64,000 nucleotides of DNA from Pseudomonas sp. GM78 (GTDB lineage Bacteria > Pseudomonadota > Gammaproteobacteria > Pseudomonadales > Pseudomonadaceae), in assembly GCF_000282475.1 (NCBI RefSeq), contig NZ_AKJF01000123.1, forward strand, positions 1 to 64,000. The letters are read 5' to 3'. Position 1 is the first letter of the stretch, and each line of letters starts with the position of its first letter. Both the position numbers and the translations under genes were made by a program. This document shows, piece by piece, positions 18,130-29,934 of this stretch. The notes beneath the pieces are model-generated. The model was not told where the DNA came from. It worked only from the letters and a program-made list of their open reading frames with translations, and searched no databases.

Positions 18130-18220
18130 AACGGTCTCGTTATGGCTCGGGGAATGCTTCGAGTGTAGACGGGCAAATCGGCGGGTGGGGTGGTGCAGGG
18201 GATTTTATCTGCAAAAACAA

Positions 18221-18244
18221 AACCCCCGGCCTGGGCCGGGGGTT
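18221..18244 (-). terminator. Terminator of the rpsU-dnaG-rpoD operon
   Basis: A 10-bp stem (AACCCCCGGC with its complement) and short loop is followed on the minus strand by a T-rich tract, 7 bp past the rpoD stop. Confidence 0.9.
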
Positions 18245-18250
18245 CTGGTA

Positions 18251-20098
<1,848 letters not shown>

Positions 20099-20165
20099 AA
20101 CACCCTATCCACTGAAGGTCTTGGCGGGCAAAAAACAAGCCGAGGATTATACCTGAGCTATGACC

Positions 20166-22133
20166 TCACGCGCCAGTTGAGGTCGGGTTTGATGCGGAAA
20201 CATTGCGACTTAATAGGTCGCGCAGTTGATTTTTCTCTTCTGTGCTCAGCTCGCTTTGACGGGCTTTCCTGAGCAGTTGTTCCAGGTTTCGCTCGCGTTG
20301 GCGGGCTGACAAGCTAGTAATGGTGTCGAAAAACTGTTGTTCAAGGTTATCTCCGTCAATCAGCCATTCCTTTTCCGCCAGCGCCTTGAGCAAGCGTCCT
20401 TGCTCCGTGCCGTGCCAGCGCGCAATCAACTGAAATGAGTTTAGCTTGGGATTCTTCTGTACGGCTTCGAGCAGCGCCACCAGCAGTTGCGTGTTGGTGT
20501 GGTCCTCGGCGGCAAAGTGCCCGGCATCCTCGACTTTCTCAGCCAGTTGCGGGTGGTGGAGCAGCGTGCGCAACGCGGCGAGCGTCGGAGGCTCAACGGC
20601 CGCCGGCACCCTGGGCGCACGGGGTTGGTCGCGATCACCGCCACGTTTGCCGTTCTTGTCCCAAGGCTTCTTGTCCCACTTCTTGCCGCCCGCGCCGGGC
20701 TTCTTCGGCGTCCATTCCTGCTGCGGTACGTACATTTCCTGCGATTGCGGCTGATGATAGTCGCTGTAATCGGGCATCGCGTCGTAATCGAAGCCGGGAT
20801 CGTAGGCCGGCGGCGCTTCTTGCGGGGCGCTCTGCACCAACTGGCTGACGGCTTCCCCGCTCAGGCCGGTGATTTCGCTTAGGCGCTGGCGCATCAGGAT
20901 GCGCAGGTTGGCTCCCGGAACTTTGTCGATCAACGGTGCTGCCAAGGTGGCCATGTGGGCCTTGCCTTCGAGTGAGCGCGGGTCGGCTTCTTCCGTCAGT
21001 TGCTGGAAAAAATAATCGGCTAATGGTTGCGCATGCTGGTTGATGCGCGCGCGGAAGGCGTCGGTGCCTTCGGAGCGGACCAGGGTGTCCGGGTCTTCGC
21101 CTTCGGGCAGGAACAGGAAGCGGGCGCGCCGGCCATCCTGCAGGCTCGACAGCGTGGCCTCCAGGGCTCGCCAGGCGGCGTTGCGACCGGCCTGGTCGCC
21201 GTCGAAGCAGAACAGCACGCTGGGCACGACGCGAAACAGCCGTTTCATGTGCTCTTCGCTGGTGGCGGTGCCCAAGGTCGCGACGGCATTACGCAAGCCT
21301 TGCTGGGCGAGGGCGATGACGTCCATGTAGCCCTCGACGACGATGATTTCGTCGAGGTTGCGATTGTTCTTGCGTGCTTCGAACAGGCCGTAGAGTTCCT
21401 GGCCTTTATGAAAGACCGGGGTTTCCGGTGAGTTGAGGTACTTGGGCTTGTCGTCGCCCAGTACCCGGCCACCAAAGGCGATGATGCGCCCGCGACTGTC
21501 GCGGATCGGGAACATCACGCGATCGCGAAAACGGTCGTAGCGTTTGCCGGTTTCGGCGTTCTCGATCAGCAGGCCGGCATCGATCATGGCTTTTTGTTGC
21601 AGGGTATCGCTGCTCAAGTGCTTGAACAGGTTGTCCCAGCCAGGTGGCGCAAAGCCGAGGCCGAAGTCCCGGGCGATTTCACCAGTCAGCCCGCGACCTT
21701 TCAGGTAGTCCACCGCGGCCTTGCGCGCCGGGTGGCTTTTCAAGGCCTGGCGGTAGAAATCGGCGGCGGCCGTGAGCAGCGGGTACAGCGGCGAGTCGGT
21801 TGGCTGGCGCGGCTTGTGCGAGCGCCCGCTTTCTTCGCGGGGGATTTCCATGCCGGCGGCTTTGGCCAGTTCCTCGACAGCCTGGGGGAAGTCCAGGTTG
21901 TCGTGGTCCATGATGAAACCCAGGGCATTACCGCCAGCGCCGCAGCCGAAGCAGTAATAGAACTGCTTGTCGGGGCTCACGCTGAAAGAGGGGGTTTTCT
22001 CTTTGTGGAACGGGCAGCAGGCAGTGTGGTTCTTGCCGGCCTTTTTCAGTTGCAGGCGCGAGCTGACCACGTCGACGATGTCGGTGCGGTTCAGAAGGTC
22101 GTCAATGAAGCTCTGGGGAATTAGCCCGGCCAT
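20166..22133 (-). CDS. dnaG: DNA primase
   Basis: Encodes 655 residues. The CHC2 zinc finger (CPFHKEKTPSFSVSP ... YYCFGCGAGG) is near residues 40-65, and the Toprim catalytic domain includes IIVVEGYMDVIALAQQG. A Gly/Lys/Pro-rich linker (~500-540) precedes the C-terminal DnaB-binding domain. It makes RNA primers for replication. It sits between rpsU and rpoD as in other gammaproteobacteria. Confidence 0.98.
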   Translation of the reverse strand: MAGLIPQSFIDDLLNRTDIVDVVSSRLQLKKAGKNHTACCPFHKEKTPSFSVSPDKQFYYCFGCGAGGNALGFIMDHDNLDFPQAVEELAKAAGMEIPREESGRSHKPRQPTDSPLYPLLTAAADFYRQALKSHPARKAAVDYLKGRGLTGEIARDFGLGFAPPGWDNLFKHLSSDTLQQKAMIDAGLLIENAETGKRYDRFRDRVMFPIRDSRGRIIAFGGRVLGDDKPKYLNSPETPVFHKGQELYGLFEARKNNRNLDEIIVVEGYMDVIALAQQGLRNAVATLGTATSEEHMKRLFRVVPSVLFCFDGDQAGRNAAWRALEATLSSLQDGRRARFLFLPEGEDPDTLVRSEGTDAFRARINQHAQPLADYFFQQLTEEADPRSLEGKAHMATLAAPLIDKVPGANLRILMRQRLSEITGLSGEAVSQLVQSAPQEAPPAYDPGFDYDAMPDYSDYHQPQSQEMYVPQQEWTPKKPGAGGKKWDKKPWDKNGKRGGDRDQPRAPRVPAAVEPPTLAALRTLLHHPQLAEKVEDAGHFAAEDHTNTQLLVALLEAVQKNPKLNSFQLIARWHGTEQGRLLKALAEKEWLIDGDNLEQQFFDTITSLSARQRERNLEQLLRKARQSELSTEEKNQLRDLLSRNVSASNPTSTGA

Positions 22134-22563
22134 GGCGTTCTCGTCATCTGCGCTGAAAAGGAACCGAAGCGAAGGGTAGCTGGGCGCGGGTCATTGCTTG
22201 AGGCGCGCAAAATATACGGCTCGACCGGTATCGCCTGCATTATCGCTTTCGGGAAGTGTATCTGCCGAAAATCCACTGACGTTACTGCTCATCAGTATTC
22301 GACTATTTGAAAATGTTGCGCTGAATCCGGCTGCGACCAGTCAATGGTCTCGGATAGCTCATTATCTTGCACGCAAGCAGGTGCCTTGGGCTGATCGTCG
22401 TGAGAGGAATCAGTGGGTGTGCTCGTCAGTAGCCTTGAAAGGCTCGTCAGAAAAGACGTGCACCGCTGGCAAAAGAGCCAGGTCTGACGCGGTGAAGCAG
22501 ATTTGTCTCGGTCGCATCTGCGGCTTCGACGGTGAAGCATCAAGCGTTTTACGCAAATGCCAT
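22134..22563. other. Untranslated region between dnaG and rpsU
   Basis: These 430 bases hold short overlapping frames on both strands but none with a recognisable protein. No YqeY/GatB-like gene, which I recall at this place in P. aeruginosa (PA0578), can be seen. Internal promoters or processing sites of the operon are likely here but I could not pin one down. Confidence 0.5.
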
Positions 22564-22586
22564 AAGCCCGGCTCAGAGCCGGGCTT
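22564..22586 (-). terminator. Hairpin after rpsU
   Basis: An 11-base palindromic arm pair, AAGCCCGGCTC and GAGCCGGGCTT, lies 29 bp past the rpsU stop. The T tract after it on the minus strand is poor. It probably acts as the partial terminator that reduces transcription into dnaG, as known for this operon in E. coli. Confidence 0.65.
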
Positions 22587-22615
22587 GGCAGAAGCTTGCT
22601 ACGATCGTCTGTGTA

Positions 22616-22831
22616 TTAGTACAGACGAACGGCGCGGCGCTGTTCGCGCTGAACTTTCTTGGCGTGACGCTTAACAGCGGCTGCTGCTTTGCGCTTACGC
22701 TCAGAAGTTGGCTTCTCGTAAAATTCGCGGCTACGAACTTCAGCCAGTACACCGGCTTTTTCGCAGGAGCGCTTGAAACGACGCAGAGCTACGTCGAAGG
22801 GTTCGTTCTCTTTTACTTTGACGGCTGGCAT
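22616..22831 (-). CDS. rpsU: 30S ribosomal protein S21
   Basis: Encodes 71 residues: [20 protein letters not shown], then a very basic C-terminus ([18 protein letters not shown]), full length for S21. It binds the 30S platform near the anti-Shine-Dalgarno and helps initiation. It is the first gene of the operon with dnaG and rpoD, and is divergent from tsaD across 199 bp. Confidence 0.98.
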
Positions 22832-23030
22832 CCAGAGCTACCTTCATTCATTACCGGGGTCAACATCCTCGCGGCAAAAGAGCACTTGAAGACGTCGGTT
22901 TTTAAGGGTTGCGGATGTTAACCCCTCATCGCACGGAATGCAAAGCCTCTGATCGAAAACCGCTGGTCGGGGCATCACGCGACGACTATTATGCGCGCCT
23001 TCGAATTCAGCCTAAACAAGGCGCAAACCC

Positions 23031-24056
23031 ATGCTAGTACTGGGATTAGAAACCTCTTGCGACGAAACCGGTGTCGCACTTTACGACAGTGAGCGCGGCC
23101 TGCTGGCCGACGCGCTGTTCAGCCAGATCGACCTGCACCGTGCGTATGGTGGCGTAGTGCCGGAGCTGGCCTCGCGTGATCACGTCAAGCGCATGCTGCC
23201 CTTGATTCGTCAGGTGTTGGCCGAAGCCGACTGCGTGCCAACCGAGATCGACGCCATCGCTTATACCGCGGGTCCTGGCCTGGTCGGTGCGTTGCTGGTC
23301 GGTGCGTCCTGTGCTCAGGCACTGGCCTTTGCCTGGGGCATTCCGGCGCTGGGCGTGCACCACATGGAAGGTCACCTGCTGGCGCCGATGCTGGAGTCGC
23401 AACCACCAGAATTTCCGTTCGTCGCTTTGTTGGTCTCGGGCGGCCATACGCAGTTGGTTCAGGTCGACGGAATCGGCCAGTACACGCTTTTAGGCGAGAC
23501 CCTGGACGATGCCGCGGGCGAAGCCTTCGACAAGACCGCGAAGATGATGGGGCTCAATTATCCAGGCGGACCGGAAATCGCCCGCCTGGCAGAGCAGGGT
23601 GTTGCAGGACGTTTCGCCTTCCCGCGTCCGATGTGCGACCGCCCTGGCCTGGACTTCAGCTTCAGCGGCTTGAAAACCTTCGCCCTGAACACCTGGCAGC
23701 AGTGTGTGAGTGCCGGGGACGACGGTGAGCAAGCCCGTTGCGACATCTCGCTGGCGTTCCAGCAGGCCGTGGTGGAGACTTTGACCATCAAGTGCAAGCG
23801 CGCCCTGAAAGCGGCTGGCATGAAGCGCCTGGTGATCGCTGGAGGCGTCAGTGCCAACAAGGCGTTGCGCACTTCCCTGGAAAAAATGCTCGGCGACATG
23901 AAGGGCGATGTTTTTTATGCCCGTCCGCAGTTCTGCACCGATAATGGCGCCATGATTGCGTTTGCCGGCTGCCAGCGGCTGCAGGCCGGCCAGCAGGAAA
24001 GCCTGGCGATCAGTGTGCAGGCGCGGTGGCCGATGGAGCAATTGTCGCCCCTGTGA
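23031..24056 (+). CDS. tsaD: tRNA threonylcarbamoyladenosine transferase TsaD
   Basis: Encodes 341 residues of the ASKHA fold. Metal-binding His111 and His115 lie in [28 protein letters not shown] and [13 protein letters not shown] are family blocks. With TsaB and TsaE it transfers the threonylcarbamoyl group to A37 of ANN-decoding tRNAs, which includes the tRNA-Ile in this window. It starts after a TATTAT -10-like element near 22988. Confidence 0.98.
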   Translation: MLVLGLETSCDETGVALYDSERGLLADALFSQIDLHRAYGGVVPELASRDHVKRMLPLIRQVLAEADCVPTEIDAIAYTAGPGLVGALLVGASCAQALAFAWGIPALGVHHMEGHLLAPMLESQPPEFPFVALLVSGGHTQLVQVDGIGQYTLLGETLDDAAGEAFDKTAKMMGLNYPGGPEIARLAEQGVAGRFAFPRPMCDRPGLDFSFSGLKTFALNTWQQCVSAGDDGEQARCDISLAFQQAVVETLTIKCKRALKAAGMKRLVIAGGVSANKALRTSLEKMLGDMKGDVFYARPQFCTDNGAMIAFAGCQRLQAGQQESLAISVQARWPMEQLSPL

Positions 24057-24079
24057 TGAAAGGCGCTTATGCCTGGCCG

Positions 24080-24649
24080 CTAAAAATGCCGTTCGCGCCC
24101 GGCAAACAGGTCGCGTAGATTGCCTCGGTGGCGCCAGACGATCATGCCGGTCAGGGCGCACATGGGCAGCAGTGCTGCCGGTTCTTGCCAGGCCAGCAGT
24201 GGCAGGGTCAAGGGTGTGGCGATCAAGGCGGCCAGCGAGCTGGTGCGGGTCAGGTAGAACGTCAGCAGCCAGGCGCAGACCGCCATCAAGGCCGCAGGCG
24301 GGTATAGGCCCAGCAACATGCCGGCAGCGGTGGCGACACCCTTGCCGCCGCGAAAGCGGAAGTACAGCGGGAACAGGTGGCCGATGACGGCGCAAACGCC
24401 GATCCAGGCCTGGTCTTGAAGTGACAAGCCTGCGCTGCCGGCGACCAGCACGGGCAGCAGGCCTTTGCAGAGGTCGCCGAGCAAGGTCAGGATGGCGAGT
24501 TTCTTGCCGGCCAGGCGCAACATGTTGGTGGCGCCAGCATTGCCCGAGCCACTCATTCGCGGATCGGGGCTACCGGTCAGGCGGCTGAGCAAGATGGCGA
24601 AGGACAGAGAGCCGAGCAGGTAGGCGAGGATCGCCAGTAACCAAAACAT
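24080..24649 (-). CDS. plsY: Glycerol-3-phosphate acyltransferase PlsY
   Basis: Encodes 189 residues from the ATG at 24649 ([14 protein letters not shown]), preferred over 24658 because GGAATGG precedes it and homologues start there. There are five to six membrane helices. [27 protein letters not shown] and the C-terminal [12 protein letters not shown] are the three catalytic loops. It uses acyl-phosphate to acylate glycerol-3-phosphate in phospholipid synthesis. It converges with tsaD across 23 bp. Confidence 0.96.
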   Translation of the reverse strand: MFWLLAILAYLLGSLSFAILLSRLTGSPDPRMSGSGNAGATNMLRLAGKKLAILTLLGDLCKGLLPVLVAGSAGLSLQDQAWIGVCAVIGHLFPLYFRFRGGKGVATAAGMLLGLYPPAALMAVCAWLLTFYLTRTSSLAALIATPLTLPLLAWQEPAALLPMCALTGMIVWRHRGNLRDLFAGRERHF

Positions 24650-24723
24650 GCTAACCATTCCGGGCGAGGACGCCCTGATTCTAACGGCGCATTGCGCCCT
24701 TGTCGTGTAGCGGAGAAAAGTGC

Positions 24724-25080
24724 TTGGACAGAGTGTTTATCGAGGGCCTGGAAGTCGACACCGTAATCGGTGCCTATGACTGGGAGCGAGGCATCCGACA
24801 GTGCTTGCGGCTTGACCTGAGTTTCGCTTGGGACAACCGTCCGGCCGCCGCTGGCGATGACCTGACCCTGGCGCTTGATTATGCGAGCGTTTCATCGCGC
24901 GTCCAGGCTTTTGCCGAGCAGGCGCAGTTCCAGCTGGTCGAGACCTTTGCCGAGCGCCTGGTCGAAGTGCTGATGAGCGAATTCAAGATCACCTGGATGC
25001 GCCTCAAGCTGACCAAGCCAGGTGCGGTTCCTGCCGCTACAGGTGGCGTGGGCGTGGAGATCGAGCGCGGATGTCGCTGA
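24724..25080 (+). CDS. folB: Dihydroneopterin aldolase FolB
   Basis: Encodes 118 residues if it starts at TTG 24724 ([16 protein letters not shown]). GGAG lies 8 bases before it, whereas the longer frame from 24700 adds residues not seen in homologues. [13 protein letters not shown] and the C-terminal LTKPGAVP are diagnostic. It cleaves 7,8-dihydroneopterin to 6-hydroxymethyl-dihydropterin, the substrate of FolK, whose gene overlaps this one by 10 bases. Confidence 0.95.
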   Translation: MDRVFIEGLEVDTVIGAYDWERGIRQCLRLDLSFAWDNRPAAAGDDLTLALDYASVSSRVQAFAEQAQFQLVETFAERLVEVLMSEFKITWMRLKLTKPGAVPAATGGVGVEIERGCR

Positions 25081-25589
25081 CTCAGGTGTATCTCGGGCTC
25101 GGTAGCAACATCGAGCGCGAAACCCATTTGCAGGCCGGCCTGGACGCCCTGGCGGGTTTTCTGGTGGATATACGTTGCTCGGCGGTCTTCGAAAGCCAGC
25201 CGGTGGGAATCAAGAGCGGGCCGTTCTTCAATTTCGTGATGTCGGCCTATACCGACTTGTCGCTGATGGAGCTGGATCGCCGGTTGAAGTTCATCGAGGC
25301 TGACAACGGGCGTTACGCACCTGATCGCCGAGGTTTGCCTCTGGATATCGACGTGTTGCTATTCGGTGACCTTGTGGGCAACTTCGATGGCCTGGTGCTG
25401 CCGAGGGCGGAAATTCTTAAAAATGCGTTCGTTTTGTGGCCGCTGTCTCTGATTGCGCCGGATCGGGTGCATCCTGGCGTAGGCAAGAGCTTTGCGACGT
25501 TGTGGGGTGAAGCGCAGATTGATCAGGTGTTGGCGCCGGTGGCGTTTGAATGGCGTGGGGAGCAGCTGACGCCTTCGAATTTGTTGTGA
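25071..25589 (+). CDS. folK: 2-amino-4-hydroxy-6-hydroxymethyldihydropteridine pyrophosphokinase (FolK-type)
   Basis: Encodes 172 residues. YLGLGSNIERETHL at the start and RYAPDRRGLPLDIDVLLFGD (the PRxxDLDxL-like metal and pterin block, with LDIDVL) identify the family. It transfers pyrophosphate from ATP to the FolB product. It is translationally coupled to folB. Pseudomonas usually carries a second folK beside panB, so this may be one of two paralogues. Confidence 0.93.
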   Translation: MSLTQVYLGLGSNIERETHLQAGLDALAGFLVDIRCSAVFESQPVGIKSGPFFNFVMSAYTDLSLMELDRRLKFIEADNGRYAPDRRGLPLDIDVLLFGDLVGNFDGLVLPRAEILKNAFVLWPLSLIAPDRVHPGVGKSFATLWGEAQIDQVLAPVAFEWRGEQLTPSNLL

Positions 25590-25602
25590 CAGCGATTACG
25601 CC

Positions 25603-25668
25603 TTCGCGGGCAAGCCCGCTCCCACAGGTACGATGCAATTTCTGTAGGAGCGAGCATGCTCGCGATGC
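25603..25668. repeat. REP-type palindromic repeats between folK and cca
   Basis: Two Pseudomonas REP-like units lie in this gap between convergent genes: one at 25603-25627 with core GGGCAAGCCCGCTCCCACAG, and a diverged one at 25644-25668 reading GGAGCGAGCATGCTCGCGATG. Each can fold into a hairpin, so they may end transcription in both directions. Confidence 0.8.
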
Positions 25669-25671
25669 TTT

Positions 25672-26901
25672 TCAGGTAGACGCCGCTTCTTTGTAAGCTT
25701 TCAACGCTTTCAGCCGTTCACGCTTGATGGCCTCGCCCAACTCAGGCCCTTTGTATCCCTGCTCCAGCAATGGTTGAACGGCAACGCTGCGCGCCGCCGT
25801 CGCCGCCCCGCGCAAGTAATCCGCCTGTGGATAACTTGTCTGCTCCAGTCCCTTGCGCCCACGAGCATCCATCTCGCACGCCGCAATGAACTCCTCGAAC
25901 CGTTGAGGTCGGCGGTAAACGTCGAAGCTTTGCAGTAATTCCAGCAGTGTCGATGGCTTCAGTTCCAGAGCACGATGGCCATGGGTGTGATATTCGCCCA
26001 CCAGCAACGCCAGCTCCTGGCAATCCTTTGGTGCCTTGAAGCGTTCGTTGACCGCCTTGATCAATTTCAGCCCCTTGGACTCGTGGCCTATGTGGCGCGG
26101 CCATTGCTCCTCTGGCGTCAGTCCTTTACCCAGGTCATGCAGCAGGCAAGCCCAGCGCACGGTCAGTGGTTGTTGGTGTCGTGCCGCTTGCTGCAGCACG
26201 CTCAGGGTGTGGACGCCAGTGTCGATTTCCGGGTGGTGGGTGGCGGGCTGCGGGACACCGAACAGCGCGTCGACTTCCGGCATCAGCACTTTGAGCGCAC
26301 CGCAGTCGCGCAATACCTCGATGAACACCTGTGGCTGATTTTCCATGAGGGCGCGCGAGATTTCTTTCCAGCTGCGTTCCGCCGTCAGCGCCTGGAGTTC
26401 GCCTGACTCACTGAGCTGGCGCATCAGTTCGAGGGTTTCGGGGGCGACAGAAAAGCCGAGATCGGCATAGCGAGCCGCAAAACGGGCAACGCGCAAAACT
26501 CTGAGGGGATCTTCGGCAAACGCGGGGGAAACGTGACGAAGCACGCGGGCCTCGAGATCGCGTTGACCGTGATAGGGGTCGGTCAGGTTCTGCCGATCGT
26601 CCTCGGCCATCGCGTTGATCGTCAGGTCGCGGCGAATCAGGTCTTCTTCGAGGGTCACATCGGGACTGGCGTGGAACGTGAATCCGCCGTAGCCGCGTCC
26701 ACTTTTGCGTTCGGTCCGGGCGAGGGCGTATTCCTCGCCGGTTTTCGGATGAAGAAACACCGGAAAGTCAGCACCTACCGGCCGGAAACCCTTGGCGAGC
26801 ATTTCTTCAGTGGTCGCGCCGACCACGACTCGGTCGATGTCGGTGACAGCTATGCCGAGCAGGCGATCGCGTACGGCACCGCCAACTTTATAAATCTGCA
26901 T
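25672..26901 (-). CDS. cca: Multifunctional CCA-adding tRNA nucleotidyltransferase
   Basis: Encodes 409 residues. The nucleotidyltransferase site has [10 protein letters not shown] and the metal aspartates Asp21 and Asp23 (TDIDRVV). An HD domain follows with [12 protein letters not shown]. It adds or repairs the 3' CCA of tRNAs; the HD part gives 2',3'-cyclic phosphodiesterase and phosphatase activities in the E. coli enzyme. Confidence 0.97.
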   Translation of the reverse strand: MQIYKVGGAVRDRLLGIAVTDIDRVVVGATTEEMLAKGFRPVGADFPVFLHPKTGEEYALARTERKSGRGYGGFTFHASPDVTLEEDLIRRDLTINAMAEDDRQNLTDPYHGQRDLEARVLRHVSPAFAEDPLRVLRVARFAARYADLGFSVAPETLELMRQLSESGELQALTAERSWKEISRALMENQPQVFIEVLRDCGALKVLMPEVDALFGVPQPATHHPEIDTGVHTLSVLQQAARHQQPLTVRWACLLHDLGKGLTPEEQWPRHIGHESKGLKLIKAVNERFKAPKDCQELALLVGEYHTHGHRALELKPSTLLELLQSFDVYRRPQRFEEFIAACEMDARGRKGLEQTSYPQADYLRGAATAARSVAVQPLLEQGYKGPELGEAIKRERLKALKAYKEAAST

Positions 26902-26964
26902 GAAAAACCTCCGTTAGCTCGACAGGATAACCGTTACGTCGAGCGTTCGGAGGCCCAAACAGGA

Positions 26965-28527
26965 TCACAAATGGATGACGGCCAGGTCCAGCCGGCCGTA
27001 ATCGCCTTCGCTGTGTTCTCCTCTGGGTGGCACATGGTGGGTTTTCATGACTTGGTCACCCTGCAGGGTTTCCAGGTGAATATCGAAGCCCCAGAGGCGA
27101 TGCAGATGCTTGAGCACTTCCTCGGTGGACTCTCCCAGGGGTTTGCGGTCGTGCTGTTGGTGGCGCAGGGTCAGGGAGCGGTCGCCGCGTCTGTCGATGC
27201 TGTAGATCTGCACGTTAGGTTCGCGATTGCCCAGGTTGTACTGTGCCGCCAGGGTTTCGCGAATGATGCGATAACCGCCTTCGTCGTGAATGGCTGGTAC
27301 CAGCAGATCGTCCTTCTGGTCGTCATCGAGAATGCTGAACAGTTTCAGGTCTCGGATCACTTTGGGTGAAAGGTACTGCAGGATGAAACTCTCATCCTTG
27401 AAGCTGCTCATGGCGAACTTGATGGCTGCAAGCCAGTCGGTGCCGGCAATGTCCGGGAACCAACGATAGTCCTCCTCAGTAGGTTCTTCACACATGCGAC
27501 GGATGTCGCGGTACATGGCAAAGCCCAGGGCGTAGGGGTTGATGCCGCTGTAGTAGGGGCTGTCGAAACCAGGCTGGAAGACCACGCTGGTGTGGGATGT
27601 GAGGAACTCCATCATGAAACCGTCGGTCACCAGTCCTTCGTCGTACAGGTCGTTCATCAGGGTGTAGTGCCAGAAGGTCGCCCAGCCTTCGTTCATGACC
27701 TGGGTCTGGCGCTGTGGATAAAAGTACTGGGCGATCTTGCGTACGATCCGCACGATTTCCCTCTGCCAGGGCTCCAGCAGCGGCGCATGTTTTTCGATGA
27801 AGTACAGGATGTTTTCCTGCGGTTCGGCGGGGAAGCGCGCGTTGTCCTTGTCGCTGTACTTGTCCGCGCCTTTGGGTATGGTGCGCCAAAGATCGTTGAT
27901 CTGCTTCTGCAGGTGTTCTTCCCGGTCCTTTTGCCGGCGCCGTTCTTCCTCTGCGGAAATAGGGTAGGGACGCTTGTAGCGGTCGACCCCGTAGTTCATC
28001 AGGGCGTGGCAGGAGTCGAGCAAGTCTTCGACTGCATCGATGCCATGGCGCTCTTCGCATTGCATGATGTACTGCTTGGCGAACACCAGGTAATCGATGA
28101 TCGAGCTGGCATCGGTCCAGGTGCGGAACAAATAGTTGCCCTTGAAGAAGCTGTTGTGTCCGTAGCACGCGTGCGCCACCACCAGCGCCTGCATGCAGAT
28201 CGTGTTTTCCTCCATGAGGTAGGCGATGCACGGGTCGGAGTTGATCACAATTTCATAGGCCAGCCCCATCTGGCCGCGCGTGTAGGATTTTTCGGTACTG
28301 AGGAAGTGTTTGCCATAGGACCAGTGGTGATAACCCAGCGGCATGCCGACGGACGCGTAGGCGTCCATCATCTGTTCAGCGGTGATCACTTCGATCTGGT
28401 TAGGGTACGTATCGAGCGCGTAGCGAGCTGCAATACGACTGATTTCACGGTCGTACGCCTGGATCAGCTCGAACGTCCACTCTGATCCTGTGGATATGGG
28501 TTGGCGCTTCAGCTCTTTGGCGGTCAT
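26965..28527 (-). CDS. SpoVR family protein (YcgB-like)
   Basis: Encodes 520 residues. [33 protein letters not shown] and [10 protein letters not shown]-like [13 protein letters not shown] are highly conserved in the SpoVR family. The molecular function is not settled. It lies third in the prkA-yeaH-spoVR cluster and overlaps yeaH by 4 bases, so the three are translated together. In enterobacteria the equivalents are RpoS-dependent starvation genes. Confidence 0.93.
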   Translation of the reverse strand: MTAKELKRQPISTGSEWTFELIQAYDREISRIAARYALDTYPNQIEVITAEQMMDAYASVGMPLGYHHWSYGKHFLSTEKSYTRGQMGLAYEIVINSDPCIAYLMEENTICMQALVVAHACYGHNSFFKGNYLFRTWTDASSIIDYLVFAKQYIMQCEERHGIDAVEDLLDSCHALMNYGVDRYKRPYPISAEEERRRQKDREEHLQKQINDLWRTIPKGADKYSDKDNARFPAEPQENILYFIEKHAPLLEPWQREIVRIVRKIAQYFYPQRQTQVMNEGWATFWHYTLMNDLYDEGLVTDGFMMEFLTSHTSVVFQPGFDSPYYSGINPYALGFAMYRDIRRMCEEPTEEDYRWFPDIAGTDWLAAIKFAMSSFKDESFILQYLSPKVIRDLKLFSILDDDQKDDLLVPAIHDEGGYRIIRETLAAQYNLGNREPNVQIYSIDRRGDRSLTLRHQQHDRKPLGESTEEVLKHLHRLWGFDIHLETLQGDQVMKTHHVPPRGEHSEGDYGRLDLAVIHL

Positions 28528-29795
28528 GTCACTAACCTGCGCTGGAAGAGTTCACGGAAGACCGGATAGATATCCCCGGCCGAGACCAGTTGTTGCTGGG
28601 CAAAAGTGTCGGAAAAGGCTTCGGCGATACGCTCGTACTCAAACCACAGGGCCTGGTGTTCCCGTGGGGTGATCTCAACGTAAGTGTAGTACTGCACGAA
28701 TGGCATGATCTGGTTGATCAGGATGTCGCGGCAAATCGGCGAGTCGTCGTTCCAGTTGTCGCCGTCGGAGGCTTGGGCGGCGTAGATGTTCCATTCGTTG
28801 GCCGGATAGCGCTCGGCCATGATCTCTTGCATAAGTTTCAAGGCGCTGGACACGATGGTTCCGCCGGTTTCCCGGGAATAGAAGAACTCTTCCTCGTCCA
28901 CCTCGCGGGCACTGGTGTGGTGACGGATGAACACCACGTCGATCTTGTCGTAGTTACGCTTGAGAAACAGGTACAGCAGGATGAAGAAGCGCTTGGCGAT
29001 GTCCTTGGTCGCCTGGGTCATGGAGCCGGAAACGTCCATGAGGCAAAACATCACCGCCTTCGAGCTGGGGTTGGGCTGCTTGATCAGCAAGTTGTACTTG
29101 AGGTCGAAGGTGTCGAGAAACGGTACGCGATGAATGCGTGCGCTGAGTTTTTCGATTTCTGCCTCAAGTTCCTGGATATCGCCGAAGTTGTCTGGTTCTT
29201 CCTGCTTGAGTCGCAGGAGTTCTTCCTTGGCTTCGCGCAGTTTCGCCCGGCTGCTGCCCGAGAGGGCGATTCGCCGTGCATGGGCCGAGCGCAAGGTGCG
29301 GATGATGTTGATCCGCGACGGGTTGCCCTCGTTGCTGATCCCCGCGCGCACAGTCTTGAAGGTGTCGGTGCCGGTCAGGTTGCGCTTGACCAGGTTCGGC
29401 AGCTCGAGGTCTTCGAACATGAATTCGAGGAATTCTTCCTGAGTGATCTGGAAGACGAATTCGTCCATCCCTTCGCCCGAGTTACCGGCCTTGCCAGGCC
29501 CTCTGCCGCCGCCACCCCCCGGTGGGCGGGCAATGTGTTCGCCGCTGGTGAATTCCTTGTTGCCCGGGTGCACGACGGTCTGTTTGCCACCGCGACCGTG
29601 GTGAAGCACCGGTTCGTCGATGTCGCGCCCCGGGATGCTGATTTGCTCGCCGTGTTCCATATCGGTAATGGAACGCCGGCTGACCGCCTCTTCGACAGCC
29701 TTTTTGATGTGATCACGGTAACGCCGCAGAAAGCGTTGGCGGTTTACCGTGCTCTTGTTCTTGCCATTGAGACGTCGGTCAATCACATAGCTCAT
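28524..29795 (-). CDS. yeaH: YeaH/YhbH family protein (DUF444, von Willebrand A-like)
   Basis: Encodes 423 residues. A basic N-terminus ([20 protein letters not shown]) is followed by a glycine-rich segment near residues 90-100 and a von Willebrand A-type metal site, [16 protein letters not shown]. It works with the PrkA kinase in stress and starvation signalling. It overlaps spoVR by 4 bases and is separated from prkA by a repeat-bearing gap. Confidence 0.93.
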   Translation of the reverse strand: MSYVIDRRLNGKNKSTVNRQRFLRRYRDHIKKAVEEAVSRRSITDMEHGEQISIPGRDIDEPVLHHGRGGKQTVVHPGNKEFTSGEHIARPPGGGGGRGPGKAGNSGEGMDEFVFQITQEEFLEFMFEDLELPNLVKRNLTGTDTFKTVRAGISNEGNPSRINIIRTLRSAHARRIALSGSSRAKLREAKEELLRLKQEEPDNFGDIQELEAEIEKLSARIHRVPFLDTFDLKYNLLIKQPNPSSKAVMFCLMDVSGSMTQATKDIAKRFFILLYLFLKRNYDKIDVVFIRHHTSAREVDEEEFFYSRETGGTIVSSALKLMQEIMAERYPANEWNIYAAQASDGDNWNDDSPICRDILINQIMPFVQYYTYVEITPREHQALWFEYERIAEAFSDTFAQQQLVSAGDIYPVFRELFQRRLVT

Positions 29796-29811
29796 AGGGA
29801 GCCCTCCGGGC

Positions 29812-29934
29812 AGCTACAAGTTACAAGCTTCAAGCTACAAGCTCGAAGCTTTCAAAGCAAACAGGAGCCACCAGCAGCCTCAAGCGCCCACACGGTGTGC
29901 TTGAGGCTTGTAGCTTGCCGCTTGCAGCTGCCTT
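29812..29934. repeat. Intergenic inverted repeat of CAAGCT/AGCTTG units between prkA and yeaH
   Basis: The left half repeats units like CTACAAG and CTTCAAGCTACAAGCT; the right half is roughly its reverse complement (GAGGCTTGTAGCTTGCCG), ending in GCAGCTGCC against the opening GGGCAGCT. The whole could fold into one long imperfect hairpin. Similar AGCTTG-rich elements occur between genes in many Pseudomonas genomes. Here it could separate expression of the kinase from the two genes after it. Confidence 0.7.

Noticed and set aside
29812-29934. A CRISPR-like array of short repeats
   Set aside because: Units are 6-14 bases, adjacent and inverted, without regular spacers or neighbouring cas genes.
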